From Turnera subulata (lineage: Eukaryota; Streptophyta; Magnoliopsida; Malpighiales; Passifloraceae): a stretch of DNA of 64,000 bases. Made by a program: the position numbers and the translations under genes. The notes beneath the pieces were generated by a model. It was given only the letters and a program-made list of their open reading frames with translations, was not told the origin of the DNA and made no database searches. Positions 1-10,453 of this stretch are shown piece by piece. How positions within the stretch are numbered: position 1 is the first letter of the stretch; each line of letters starts with the position of its first letter. The stretch is from assembly GCA_028386065.3 (NCBI GenBank), contig JAKUCV010002140.1, positions 85,313-149,312 of the forward strand, read 5' to 3'.

Positions 1-232
1 CCAAAACGACGTAGTTTCGGGGAAACTATTTCAAAACTTAATTCTCAACCCCGAAACCCGATTAAACTCCAACGAAAGCCGGACCCGTCATACCATCAAT
101 TAAATTCCATATAACCAAGGTAAAAATAATTTATTTCCTTGTCCAAAAATCCGGAAATTCCTCAAGGGCAAAATAGGAATAAAAATTTCGAAAATTCCGA
201 GAAAAATCAAATTATGAAAATCCGGGGCGTTA
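1..232. repeat. Probable 3' end of an older LTR
   Basis: The stretch ends in GGGGCGTTACA at about 222-232, the usual 3' terminus of plant gypsy LTRs that begin TGTAAC. It has no open frame and runs off the left edge, so the 5' end cannot be seen. It could be a solo LTR or the 3' LTR of an upstream element. The call rests only on the terminal motif and composition. Confidence 0.4.
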
Positions 233-443
233 CATATTGTCACCTCCGTTCGTTTTATTTTTAACTGTTGGACTTCTTAGCATGAAAGGGGACGAATTAC
301 ACAATAAGTAACTACAAGCTTACAACCATTGCCCTCGACAATGACGAAGCTAGAACAAATTTGTAAGGGGGGCCAAAATAAAGATAATGAGGGAGGGCAA
401 GGTTCGAACTCAGGTTGACTCCATGACAAATGAACATTTTTCC

Positions 444-1345
444 TGTAACAGCCCGGATAAAATTTTGAATTTTTACCGGCACTGTAAAAGTCTTTTTACC
501 GTGATTTATCATTGAATTAATCTTGGGTAATTAATTCAAGGTAAATCGGGCATCGTTTTTTGTAACCGAGAGTTTTCCCGCGCTCGAGATTTTTCCGTGG
601 ATTTTCGGGCCTAAGTTGGTATTTTCTCGGGTCCCGGAATCCTCAGAAAAATCACACCAGAAAATAACTAAGGGGGTATCGATTATTTTCTAGTCCGGAC
701 CGGACTCGCTCCGTAATGCAGTCAGGCTGCATTATTGAAGCTTCACATGTCAAACAGTAAAAAAAAAACAGTTTAAAGCCGGTGAAGAAGAAGGGGGGAA
801 GAAGAGAAGAGGAAAAAAAGAGAAAAGAAAGAAGAGAAAAAAAGAGGGAGAGGAAAAGAAAAAAAAAGAGAAGAAAGAAAAAAAAATGAAAGAAGAAAGG
901 AAAAAAAAAGGAAGAGAAATAAAAAAAAAAAGAGAGAGAAGAAAAACCGAGAGGAGAAGAAGAAAAATAAGAAAAAAAAAGAAATGGGAATCGGAAAGAA
1001 AAAAAAGAGAGAGAAAATAGGAAAAAGAGAAAAAAAAAAAAGAAAAAGGGGAGGGGAGGAGCTGCCGCCGGCCACCATCACCTCTGCCACCACCGAGTCA
1101 TCGCACGCGTCACCACCCCTGGCATCGTCTTCCTCACTGCGTCGCCGACCGGACGCCGTCCTCGCTTCCCGATCCCGCCGCTCGACGGCGGTGCGGCACG
1201 GGATGGCGAGGCAAGGCGAGACGACGACGAGGCACGAGCAGGCGGCGACAGGAGGTGCTCGACTGCTGGATGTGGCTGCAGGCTGTCGTCGGCGAGGGAT
1301 GGAGAAATGGCGACGGGTCTAAGCGAATCGGCCGTCGGGTCCTCG
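444..1345 (+). repeat. Truncated 5' LTR with inverted terminal segment
   Basis: Bases 444 to about 1180 align directly with the start of the 3' LTR, including a long GA-rich tract (about 779-1060). The last 165 bases, 1181-1345, match the reverse complement of 4317-4481. Similarity stops at 1345 and the remaining 2 kb of LTR is missing. A small indel near 550-575 and a longer purine tract also distinguish it from the 3' copy. Confidence 0.85.
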
Positions 1346-1472
1346 CATTTTGGTAGCGGAGCGGGCGTTAGGTCTTGTTGGGCAGTCCTTGTGTGTTTGT
1401 TGTCTTGTTTGCATAGTTTGCTCCATTTGCTTATTATTTTATTTCATTTTAGTTAGTGCGTTATGGATCCAG

Positions 1473-2453
1473 TTAAAGGACGCCAGCTGTCGCAGAACAT
1501 ACACATAAGAGGTAATGATGCCATAAATAAGCGAAAATATAAATATTATTAATATTACTAATATTAATATTACAAACAGAAATATTACATTGATATTTTA
1601 TAAAAATAAAAATACATTTATCTTCTCGGAACGACGTTGACCCTGAAGCTGTTGGGTCATTGTTGATGTTGACTTGGATGCTGTCGCTCCACGAGAACCA
1701 CATGCCGCCCCTGTTGTTCTGGCCGGGAAGCTCGAACCGGTTTGCTTGAGGGAACCGGAGTGGGATGAGACCGTGATCGTCTTGAGGCTGCCACTGGGTC
1801 TCCGTGAGAAGAACCATGTTTGGCTTGTATTGGTTCTTCAGGTCCCTCAGAGTACGCGAGAACTCCTGGGAACGCCTAGCGACTCCTCTGCAGTTCCACA
1901 CCAGAAGTCGGGCCTTTGGCCAAGTTACGGGAAACCGAGTGACTCTGGGCATGCTCTAGGCCGTCATCGAGAGCTGGTAGTAGGTACCTTGCTCCAGGAA
2001 ATGGCAAGTGGACTCTAGGTTGAACTTCTGAAGTCTTTCCGAGAAGAAGAATATGATGGAGTTGGTCGATCCGTAGTAGGAGGTCCTCAGACTGCCATGG
2101 TCCTCCAGGAAGAACGTCTCTTCCATGGGAGTGACGAAGAATCTGGATGAGTGGAGTTCGTCGACGAAGACCAGACGTGGCATCCTGCCGAGCTCATTCA
2201 GTAGTTCTTCGGGACACTCGTTGACCATGCTGTAGGCCAGCCGGTTTCTTCTGCCTAGGTTGGCACCTTCGACGAAGAAGACGGATGAGGGAGCAGGCAT
2301 GTTGTCTCGACGTGTGGTGTTTTGTTTGCTGAACGTTGTGGTTTTGGTTGCCTGGATGTTTTGTTTGCTTTTAAATGCTTTTGATGATTTACACCTCACC
2401 GCTCCGTCTTTTATACTCATGTGGGGAGCGTGATTACTGTTTTCGATTTTCAA
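1473..2453 (-). pseudogene. LINE-like ORF fragment with endonuclease start
   Basis: The minus-strand frame runs from 2453 to 1473 with one in-frame TAG at 1956-1958. After the stop the protein reads LLVWNCRGVARR, then a stretch ending NMVLLTETQ. This matches the opening strands of the APE-type endonuclease (Exo_endo_phos) of plant LINE ORF2 (the LVWNCRG and L.ET motifs). About 65 residues later it becomes low-complexity AT-rich sequence, so the catalytic domain is incomplete. The roughly 165 residues before the stop (MPAPSSVFFVEGANLGRRNR and on) are not recognised. It lies antisense inside a gypsy element, so it was either captured or inserted there. It is not a working gene. Confidence 0.55.
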
Positions 2454-3254
2454 GATTTACTTTTTCAAAATTTTGCCGTTGCTTCATTTATTGTTCGTTA
2501 CTTTATACGTTTTTCGGGCTTTAAATGCCAGTGTTTTTCAACCCTTTTCTATCCCATGATTTTCTTTTGCCCTGGCTACTTTGTCCTTTCTTTTTATGGT
2601 TTTTCTATATTTTTCTACATCTTTTATCACATGCATCCGTGACTGTTGAGGCTAGACTGATGGGACCATACCTCGAGTAGAGCACGTGTACAACAAGCTT
2701 ACAGCTGTTCGGGCATTGTGGGGGGACACAGGACTTGACAGACGTTTTTGGCTCATACGGAATTTGTGAACAAGTGGATATCATTTCTATCGAGGGACAC
2801 AGGATGTTCCCGTGATCATCGCCTTACAAGATAACGGACGTCTTTTTCACGAGGGAAAACGACGTCATCGTTAGCTCCGTATGTCACGTTTTTCGGGATC
2901 GAGGATGGTTACGATCGATCTAGAGCGCCGAGCATGGAAACATGTTTTTGTTTTAATTTCTTTATGTTTTGATCTTGATAAACGAGTTTTATTTTTAAAA
3001 TTTCTTTATGTTTGATTTTATATTTTTTTAGTTGATTTTTGTTTTGCTTTGAGATGTTTTATTTTTCTGTTTAACAAGAGATTTCATAACACAAGGGATT
3101 TTGATTTAAAAAGAAAAACTTATTTTATTTGATTTCATAATGGTTTTACAACAGGAGAAGAAGTACTCTATGGAGTTACTTGCTTCTCTAGATCTTTTAC
3201 AAGTTTTTGGACGTTTTTCATGTGAGGGAAGAGTTCCGCGCACGCCAGTTCTAT

Positions 3255-3566
3255 CTACATCACCGCCGAGCTGATCTTCTTCAGTGAGACGTTCAGCTGC
3301 GTCAGTGTCTGCTGCGGAGTGCTGCTTTCAGCCGTTGCTTTGCCCTTCCGATCCTCAGCTTTTTTGGGAGCACGCTTCTTTCGCCGTCTGCTGGAGACGA
3401 CCATGTGTTCCTTCAGGCCGATGATGTTGGTCTTGAACCACTTCTTGGGAGGTTCTTCATCGGAGCTTGTCGGGAAAGCAGTGCCACCGATGTAGCTGTT
3501 GTTCTTGGAGTCAGAGGTAGTTCGAGATCGGATTGGAGAGTCCATGGCTGTGTGTGAGTTTGCCAA
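3255..3566 (-). pseudogene. Unrecognised 103-aa ORF, basic and Ser/Lys-rich
   Basis: The frame encodes a hydrophilic protein with the basic patch SSRRRKKRAPKKAEDRKGK and a C-terminal TLTQLNVSLKKISSAVM. No domain is recognised. It lies on the same antisense strand as the LINE-like fragment 0.8 kb further on and may be the start of the same captured sequence. Its codon composition looks more coding-like than the AT-rich DNA around it. It may be an ORF1-type or host-derived fragment. Function is unknown. Confidence 0.3.
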
Positions 3567-3696
3567 TCATGAGGTTTGGTATTTATAAGAGGATGAGATG
3601 TCGCTTAAGGGTATAAGCGGTATCTCTTGTTCAGTTTGGACACCTGGTGGAGTATACTAGAAGCTTATCATGGTAGGAGCCACGGATAAGACGGAA

Positions 3697-3731
3697 TTTC
3701 GAGGACGAAATTCTTTTTAAGGTGGGTAGAC
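3697..3731 (+). other. Remnant of pol 3' end and polypurine tract
   Basis: The sequence GAATTTCGAGGACGAAATTC is followed by TTTTTAAGGTGGG and, within a few bases, the LTR start TGTAAC. This is the standard layout of plant Tekay/Del elements. It shows that a once coding element lost its body and kept the cis-signals for plus-strand priming. Confidence 0.7.
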
Positions 3732-6452
3732 TGTAACAGCCCGGGTAAAATTTTGGATTTTTACCGGGACTGTAAAAGTCTTTTTACCGTGATTTATCGT
3801 TGAATTAATCTTGGGTAATTAATTCAAGGTAAAAATCCCGCGCTCGAGATTTTTCCGTGGATTTTCGGGCCTAAGTTGGTATTTTCTCGGGTCTCGGAAT
3901 CCTCAGAAAAATCACACCGGAAAATATCTAAGGGGGTATCGATTATTTTCTGGTCCGGACCGGACTCGCTCCGTAATGCAGTCAGGCTGTATTATTGAAG
4001 CTTCACATGTCAAACAGTAAAAAAAAAAAAACAGTTTAAAGCCGGTGAAGGAGAAGGGGGGAGAAAGAGAAGAGGAAAAAAAGAGAAAAGAAAAAAGAGA
4101 AAAAAAGAGGGAGAGGAAAAGAAAAAAAAAAAGAGAAGAAAGAAAAAAAAAGAAAGAAGAAAGGAAAAAAAAAAGAGAAAAAAAAAAAAAAGAGAAGAAA
4201 AANCACCACCGAGTCACCGCACGCATCACCACCCCTGGCATCGTCTTCCTCACTGCGTCGCCGACAGGACGCCGTCCTCGCTTCCCGATTACGCCGCTCG
4301 ACGCGCCGCCAGCAGCCGAGGACCCGACGGCCGATTCGGTTAGACCCGTCGCCATTTCTCCCTCCCTCGCCGACGACAGCCTACAGCTACATCCAGCAGT
4401 CGAGCACCTCCTGCCGCCGCCTGCTCGTGCCTCGTCGTTGCCTCGCCTTGCCTCGCCATCCCGTGCCGCCCCGCCGTCGAGCTCAAGGTGAGCAGCCGTT
4501 GTGGTGTCGACCAGGATGGGTCACGATGTGGGTCGGGCTGACTCATTCTGTGGTTGGGTCGCGTCTAGGTCGTGAAATGGGCTGCTGGGCTTGGAGTTTG
4601 GGTCGGGCCGTGGGCTGAGCGCTGGGCCTGCTGCGTAGGCCTGATCTTGGACTCCTATTTGGGGTTTGAGATGGGCTTGTGCAGTGGGTTGGGCCAGCAC
4701 TATTTGGCCCAGCCCGGTTTAAAAAAAATAAATATTAAATAAGATAAAAATACAGATATATATATTTATTTTCACAGGTATAAAATTAATTATGGGAATA
4801 CTTTGAAAATTTATATATAGTATACGTAAATAATATTTCTAAAAATAAATTATTATGTTGATATATAATGGTTTGGAAATGTAAAATGTCTTTAGAAAAT
4901 ATATAAATGTATATTTATAACTCGTATTTATTTACCAAAAAATAAGTTTATAAAATTATATTTACTGGAAATATGGTTTCCTAATATAAAAATATTTGAT
5001 AATAATTATTGGCAAGTAATATATTTTATGGAAAATATTTTGGAAAAAAATATATACATATGTTATAAATTTCAGAAAAATTATGGTAATTATTATTTTG
5101 GAAAAGTATATTATTTTATGAAAATTTTTTGATTTAATAGTTTTGGAAATATATTTTTGTAACCTTATATGCATACGATATATTTTCGGTAAAGTTGTTA
5201 ATAAAAGAGATATGAACCGGGATGGGGTATTTCGCAGTATTGGCATCATGACATACTCTTATATGCATCTTATGTGAGTATATACTGTTTTGTTGTATAG
5301 GTTTGGATATCGGACAGTTTCTGGAGGAGCCTGCTTGGGACCGGTCATTGTCTCCGGAGTTGAGTAATCGGCCAAGGTGAGGATGGATTTCCTTCAATAT
5401 GTGCTTGTATTACTCGGTTATTGTGTTTGGTGATTATTGCTCTGTTGTTTGTCGCATTTATTGTGATTGTTGTCGGGATGTTTATCCCAGTATCTTGATT
5501 TGGTTTTTGGGATGTTTATCCCCGTGCTTTGAGTTTTGGATGTTTATCCTTGAGTCTTTTTGGTATAAAGTATAATGGTTAAATAATAAATTGTGATAAG
5601 GATGTCGATCCTTGGATTTGGATAGGGATGTCTATCCCGGTATTTTGGTTAGGGATGTTGATCCCTGTGATTTGATTTTGATGACGATAATATAATTGTC
5701 ATGTGGTAAGTAGTGGTACGACTCGATGGTTTAAGAATGTTTCGTGGTGGTCGTGACCTAGGTTACTTGTGATAAGCATGTCTACGCTTGGGATGTCTAT
5801 CCCGTGATTATTTTTGGGATGTCTATCCCTGGGTTCGTATTTTTGGGATGTCGATCCCTGGGTTCTCTGGATTTGGTCTGGCACCCGGAATATGTTGATA
5901 ACCAGGTCTGACCCCTAGCTTATCCGTGACGGGCCCGGAAAAGATAAAATTGGAAATTGGATTTTTATTTGAGTCTTTTCGGTTTTGGACCGGTTTTGAG
6001 TCTTGTCTTTCGATTTGGTGTATTTTGGTGGTTTTTGCTTGTTTTCGACCATGAGTAATTATGGTGTGCTTATTGATTGTCTATCCTTCGTCGGTGAGCA
6101 CTTCGGACTCACCCCTCACCTGCGGGCTTTCATCCCATAGGATGGATTATTTGTGGTACAGGTTTGATGCATACTAGACAGGCTGCGGTGTTATCCCTTG
6201 GACAGGACTCGGATCCACAGTTTGCATCTATGTCGCATACAGTGTTTTTTGTGAGTTATTAAGTCTTTCGCTGTGCAGTTATTTGATATTATTGGGCCAC
6301 TGGGCCGGTTGAGTTATTATTGATGTTTTTATTTTGGGCTGTTAAGCCCAAGTTTCTATTGTATACACTGTATGCTGGGCTTGGTTTGGTTGGGTCGTCA
6401 CTGTTCCAGCACGTGTTTACTGTGTACGGTAAATACGGATCGGGGCGTTTCA
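3732..6452 (+). repeat. Complete 3' LTR (2721 bp)
   Basis: The LTR begins TGTAACAGCCCG and ends GGGGCGTTTCA. In order it contains a purine (GA) tract at about 4038-4202 with one ambiguous base at 4203, a GC-rich segment 4204-4630, an AT-rich segment 4700-5170, an array of GGGATGT..ATCC motifs (5475-5862), and a GC-richer end. Short frames inside it look spurious. Confidence 0.85.
5475..5862 (+). repeat. Dispersed GGGATGT(N)nATCCC motif array in LTR
   Basis: About nine or ten copies of a 14-16-base near-palindrome of the form GGGATGTYTATCCC lie at irregular spacing (roughly 25-60 bases) along 390 bases. Each could form a short hairpin with GGGAT/ATCCC arms. The truncated 5' LTR lacks this region, so its copy number cannot be compared. 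Confidence 0.7.
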
Positions 6453-6616
6453 TTTCCACCAGGCTAGGTCACATATCATGCATTGTTTATTATTAAAATT
6501 ATATTTATAGGGAGTCTAGGGGTGGTCATGGCCCCCCCCATCCTCCGGGGCGCCGCCACTGGCCCTCGAGTTGAGAGGAAAAAAATTATTAAAACTTAGA
6601 ACTCTACCCGTAAATA

Positions 6617-6893
6617 CAGGGGCGGATCCAAGGGGGCAAGCAGGGGCCCAGGCCCCCTAAAGTCCTATTAGTATTATATATGGTAACAATTTGACGTGAA
6701 ATTGATGTTGGCTTGGTGGTTTGATATGCGTTTGATGAAGCAATGGGCGTGGGTTTGATACCCCCGACCCACCATTTTCATGTTTTTTTGTGCATTTTCC
6801 TCAATTGTGCAAATTTGTTTAATTTTGGCCCCTCCTAAAATTTATTCCTACAAAGTTGGCCCCCCTTAATAGAAATTTCTAGATCTGCCCCTG
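6617..6893. mobile_element. hAT-type MITE, 277 bp
   Basis: The terminal inverted repeats are CAGGGGCGGATCC at the left and AGATCTGCCCCTG at the right. A perfect 8-bp target duplication CGTAAATA lies at 6609-6616 and 6894-6901. It has no coding capacity. Around 6706-6775 there is a segment resembling tRNA-type A and B boxes (TTGGCTTGGTGGTTTG and GGGTTTGATACCC). It lies only 55 bp from the end of the split hAT MITE. Confidence 0.85.
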
Positions 6894-7325
6894 CGTAAAT
6901 AGCTTTGTTCTTCTTTTTTTCTTATATATATATACGAATGATGAGCAGGCAGAAGACTAGAGTTATACGGTCCATGGGAATGAGACCTCACTTAAGTCGG
7001 CAAACAGAAGAGGAATACAATCACCTCACTTGGTGGCTGCACATAGTGAGACACACTTAAATTATAAGATAAAACAAAATGTGAAAGCCAATTAGCACAT
7101 TGATTAGTCTCACGATAAATATGGCGCAGACAAATCTGTTAATTCTGGTTAAGCATCTGTTAAATAGTAGCTTTGCTCTCTTACATTAAAAGTTTGAAAC
7201 ATTTCATTTGTTGGTTGAGTATCTTGAAAGGTGGACCAGGATACAACAACACTTGGAAATAACATTGTATTATAAAATATGACAATTTTGGACTTTGTCG
7301 CCTCCATAGAGACTATTAGAAAGCA

Positions 7326-7741
7326 CGGGTTAAACACTTTTTATACACTTGGAGTTTCTTTTTTGTCTCAATCATATATCCCAAATTTCAGTTTCTGTCC
7401 TTGTTGTGTATTTTGGACAGCCCAGGTGATGACATGCCATTTGTTCGGGTCCACTTGACACATAGCATAATGTCATTGGTGCCATGTAAATTTTGTGGGA
7501 CCTATAAATTAGAATATTTGAGAAATAAGGTGGGACCCACAAGTTTATCCATGTAGCGCTAATAGAATTGCGACACGTGTCAAGTGGATCCGAATAGATG
7601 GCCATGTCATTTGCTTGGGCCACCCTAGGTACATAAAAGGGATAAAAATTAAAACTCAGGGTATATAAAAAGGACACAAAAACTCGGAATGTACAATCGT
7701 GACAAAAGAGAAACTCCAGGTATATAAAAAGTACTTAACCC
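7326..7741. mobile_element. Mutator-like MITE, about 416 bp
   Basis: Long inverted arms begin GGGTTAAACACTTTTTATAC and end in the complement of GGGTTAAGTACTTTTTATAT. The similarity extends through most of each half (the CACTTGACAC and GTGTCAAGTG segments also pair). It is flanked by a near-identical 9-base duplication, TAGAAAGCA at 7317-7325 and TAGAAAGTA at 7742-7750, the size expected for Mutator-like elements. Short frames across it are not genes. Confidence 0.75.
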
Positions 7742-7759
7742 TAGAAAGTATTTGTCTGA

Positions 7760-9090
7760 AACACAACTACAAGACCAGATCAGAAAAGATTACAAGAAAC
7801 AAATTGAATCATTCCTAAAGACGGTCAAAGTTGATATCTCTGGGAGAACACCTCTCCAGCATAAGGGTGAACCGCGAACCCGAATAGACTAAAATAACCG
7901 ATGTGCAAACTAAAATGCCCATAATTCAGGCAATCTCCGAACCAAAATAAATTTCTGACCGCATTATTGAATTGGTTTGGTTTGGATACCCCTAGGGAGA
8001 ATTTCGGTCAAGCCAAAAAATTGATGGGTCTTTTGTCTTTTTTTTTAGCAAAACCCCCTAAACTAAAACGTCCCATCTTATTTCATTTTAAAGAAAAGAA
8101 AGATATAAAAGTAAACTTGACTCTACTCGACCAGTCCTCTTAAACCTAATTCCCAAATCCTCCCTCTATACTCCTCGTCGCCCCCCACCCTTACAACGGA
8201 CTCGACATCAGCAGGCTTAATTTGGCCAAGGACAAGTTAGATGGCTATGACAAGGAGGAAGAGAAGCGAGGGCTTGCAGCAGAGGACATCGTGGTGGTTG
8301 GACTCCGGAAGCACCATGGGAATCCCCACATTCATGGAGAACAATGACGTGGCTCGGCCGTTGGGGCGGTTATAATTGTTGAGAATGTTTGTGTGGTGGT
8401 TGTCGTTATTGTGGTGGTTGTTGAATTGGGAAGGGTTTTGTAGCGAATCAGTCCAGAGTATATCGTCCTCAGTGAGGTCTCGATGACATTGAGGCTAGCG
8501 TCAGAAGAAAGAGGTGGAGGTGGTGGTGGTTGAAAGGAAGTCGAGAAAGTGGTAACTAGAGGTGGTGGAGTCCATAGGGTGGGGGGAAGGGCAATTTGGT
8601 TTGGTGGGTGGGCCTTTTTCTTAGAAGTATGTGTTTTTTTTTTTGGCTTTTGTTATTTGGGCAACACAGTCAGAACCGGATTGTTTCGATCAATTCGGTC
8701 TTAAGATACTTTGGGTTCAGACACACTCAAGAGAAATTCAGTCAACCAATGATTGAACCAAATTATGAATGTCCGAACCGAATTGTCCAAGTGCTCTCCC
8801 AACTCTAAAGGTGGCACTGTCTTCACCCATCTTCCAAGAAGATGGCTGAAGTTGAGTGCAATACTCACTTGACCAACACCCTTACATCGCTAACAAAATA
8901 GTCGCGAATGGCTAATCTCTCTGCCCAACATAAGGGTGACAAAAGTAAGTCATGAAAGATTGTTGCACAAGTACTTGTATACCTTAAGAGACCATCTAAA
9001 ATCCAGGCTAACTGCCCTAAAACGCAACAGCAAAGTGAGGCAAGCATGAATTAACAACCATACCTAAACTACCTCACCAAAACAATAGAA
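7760..9090. other. Intergenic stretch, no supported gene
   Basis: The stretch is non-repetitive to weakly repetitive DNA with scattered short frames. CCGAAC/TTCGGT-rich segments at about 7870-8010 and 8665-8800 look loosely inverted relative to each other, and between them lies a GGTGGTGG-rich piece (8380-8580). This could be an old DNA transposon carrying a gene fragment, but no clean ends or target duplication were found. Confidence 0.3.
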
Positions 9091-9580
9091 TTATTTCCCT
9101 CATGCAACAGACTTCGAGGTTTTTTCTGCTTGATTATCTTGCTTTTCAGCCAACTCCTCCTGCAAAGCCACTAGGAAAGGGGTCCTATACTCCTCAAGGT
9201 CCCGTTGCATCTCTACTTTATCTTCATTCCGGTTGCAGATGATCTACGTGTTTCTTACTAGCTTCTTCCAATTTGTTTTGTTGGACGTTAGTTGGGTCAA
9301 AGTTTGCAAGTCAACCTCTTTGGCCAAGGTAGTCAAAGATTCAGTCCATCCTTCATGCAGACCTAAAATGACATCCTTGATCATACTAGATTCTCCCTCC
9401 TCCAACTTTCTCTTCTTCGCTCTCAGCATTTCCACCTACGGTGTTGTAGGCAAAGGAGTAATGAATTCGGCTTCACTAGTGTTAGTAGGATTTGAGGTGC
9501 TCCCAAGATTCTTGTTATTTCTCCCTGACTTCTTCTTTTTCGACTCTTCAATCTTTAGGTTTTTAATGCCTCCATACTGA
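9090..9580 (-). pseudogene. Decayed coding-like fragment, unidentified
   Basis: Read on the minus strand, a single frame from about 9580 to 9110 is interrupted by only a few stops. It gives a charged, helical sequence (KNLKIEESKKKKSGR, then MLRAKKRKLEEGESSMIKDV, then RDLEEYRTPFLVALQEELAE). The low stop density and Lys/Glu richness suggest a former coding exon, perhaps a gag or transposase accessory region. No family is recognised. Confidence 0.25.
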
Positions 9581-9599
9581 TTAATATTTTCACTTGAAT

Positions 9600-10453
9600 A
9601 GTTTGGCCCTCAACCATGGCTCATAGCTTTTCCGATTATTCTTCTTAATACCTTCATCTGGTCTTTGAGGTTGATTACAATGTATGTCTCATATTAGAAG
9701 CTGGCCTAGGAGATGACCTCGACTATCCTTAACACTAAGCCCTGCAGGGAAGGGCTTGTCTAGCTCCACCTCAACCTTAAAGTGGAAATACCCATTTTGG
9801 TAGAATAGGTTGTCTAGGTTTGTCTCAATTTCAAGTACACTTAACCACTAAGCCAAGCCTTTATATGTTCCATAATTGGGGAGGGATGGCTCCCCTTGCC
9901 CTGGTTACTATACTAAGTATTTTTATGGTATTGATTTGGTTTTTTTTTTTTGACAAATTTTGGTTGTTCTTTTTTGTTAAGTGATGCTTGTCCTATTCAT
10001 TGATTCATAGAAAGTTGTACAATACAATGTGATTGTTTTTGTTTGGGTTGGTCCAAATCAACTGAATTTACGCTAAAGATACATTGCTGGAAAAAGGAAC
10101 ATGAAATCATGAGGTGGATATGTGGAAGTGTGCATGGAAAATTGGGAATGGAGTGGCCTTAAATGAATTATATCATTCCTTTGATTAGTCTCTCATCATA
10201 AATTACTTACCAACAGTTCACCATACAGAAGGCATTTAACTCAACCTCCTTGCTATGATGCATGCAATGAAGTAGAGGAAAATACCTTACATGACTAGTT
10301 GAAGTCTTGTTGGTGAGCCAAAAGAGTATGGGGTAATCTTGTTCCCAAGCAGAGATGGGTCTTGTTTAATCAGGGACACAAAGCACTAACCTTTCATACT
10401 ACCAACCTCGTTACACAGGCAGACTGTGCTGAGACTAAGCAAAACTAACTTGC
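9600..10453. other. Intergenic stretch, nothing recognised
   Basis: AT-rich sequence with a poly-T run near 9938-9950. I see no gene, terminal repeat or tandem array here. It ends at the copia LTR. Confidence 0.4.

Larger units (their letters stand above)
1346..3696. other. Interior of the gypsy element, non-coding on plus strand
   Basis: No retroviral protein motif is readable on the plus strand. It contains two antisense coding-like stretches (1473-2453 and 3255-3566) separated by AT-rich DNA (about 2460-3200). The primer-binding site expected after a 5' LTR is not visible, consistent with loss of the LTR end. Confidence 0.5.
444..6452 (+). mobile_element. Ty3/gypsy (Tekay-like) LTR element without gag-pol
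   Basis: The element starts TGTAACAGCCCG at 444 and ends GGGGCGTTTCA at 6452, flanked by the 5-bp duplication TTTCC (439-443 and 6453-6457). A 3' LTR of 2721 bp is complete, while the 5' LTR is cut at about 1345. Just before the 3' LTR lies GAATTTCGAGGACGAAATTC and a purine run (3697-3731), the familiar end of pol plus polypurine tract of plant Tekay/Del chromoviruses, which fixes the plus orientation. The 2.4-kb interior holds no gag, protease, RT or integrase, only antisense-coding remnants. The element is non-autonomous and sits inside a hAT MITE. Lineage assignment is inference from the pol-tail motif and LTR length. Confidence 0.85.
339..6561. mobile_element. hAT-type MITE split by an LTR retrotransposon
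   Basis: The left half starts at 339 (CAATGACGAAGCTAG) and the right half ends at 6561 with the imperfect complement (GGCGCCGCCACTG). Both halves carry a G-run/C-run next to the end. The 8 bases just outside are identical on both sides, GCCCTCGA at 331-338 and 6562-6569, the 8-bp target duplication expected of hAT elements. Removing the 444-6452 insertion leaves a MITE of about 210 bp without coding capacity. It was mobilised in trans if at all. Confidence 0.8.

Noticed and set aside
773..1093. Long Phe/Leu/Ser-rich minus-strand and Lys/Glu-rich plus-strand frames
   Set aside because: They are translations of a GA-rich low-complexity tract in the LTR; the same artefact occurs at 3912-4491 in the other LTR.
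4962..5397. Overlapping Ile/Lys-rich frames on the minus strand
   Set aside because: They fall in the AT-rich middle of the 3' LTR and show no domain or coding bias.
7372..7677. 101-codon minus-strand frame
   Set aside because: It lies entirely across the inverted arms of the Mutator-like MITE, so it is a chance frame.
8596..8808. 70-codon plus-strand frame near CCGAAC/TTCGGT-rich sequence
   Set aside because: No domain and no neighbouring exon; the surrounding sequence looks like decayed repeat.
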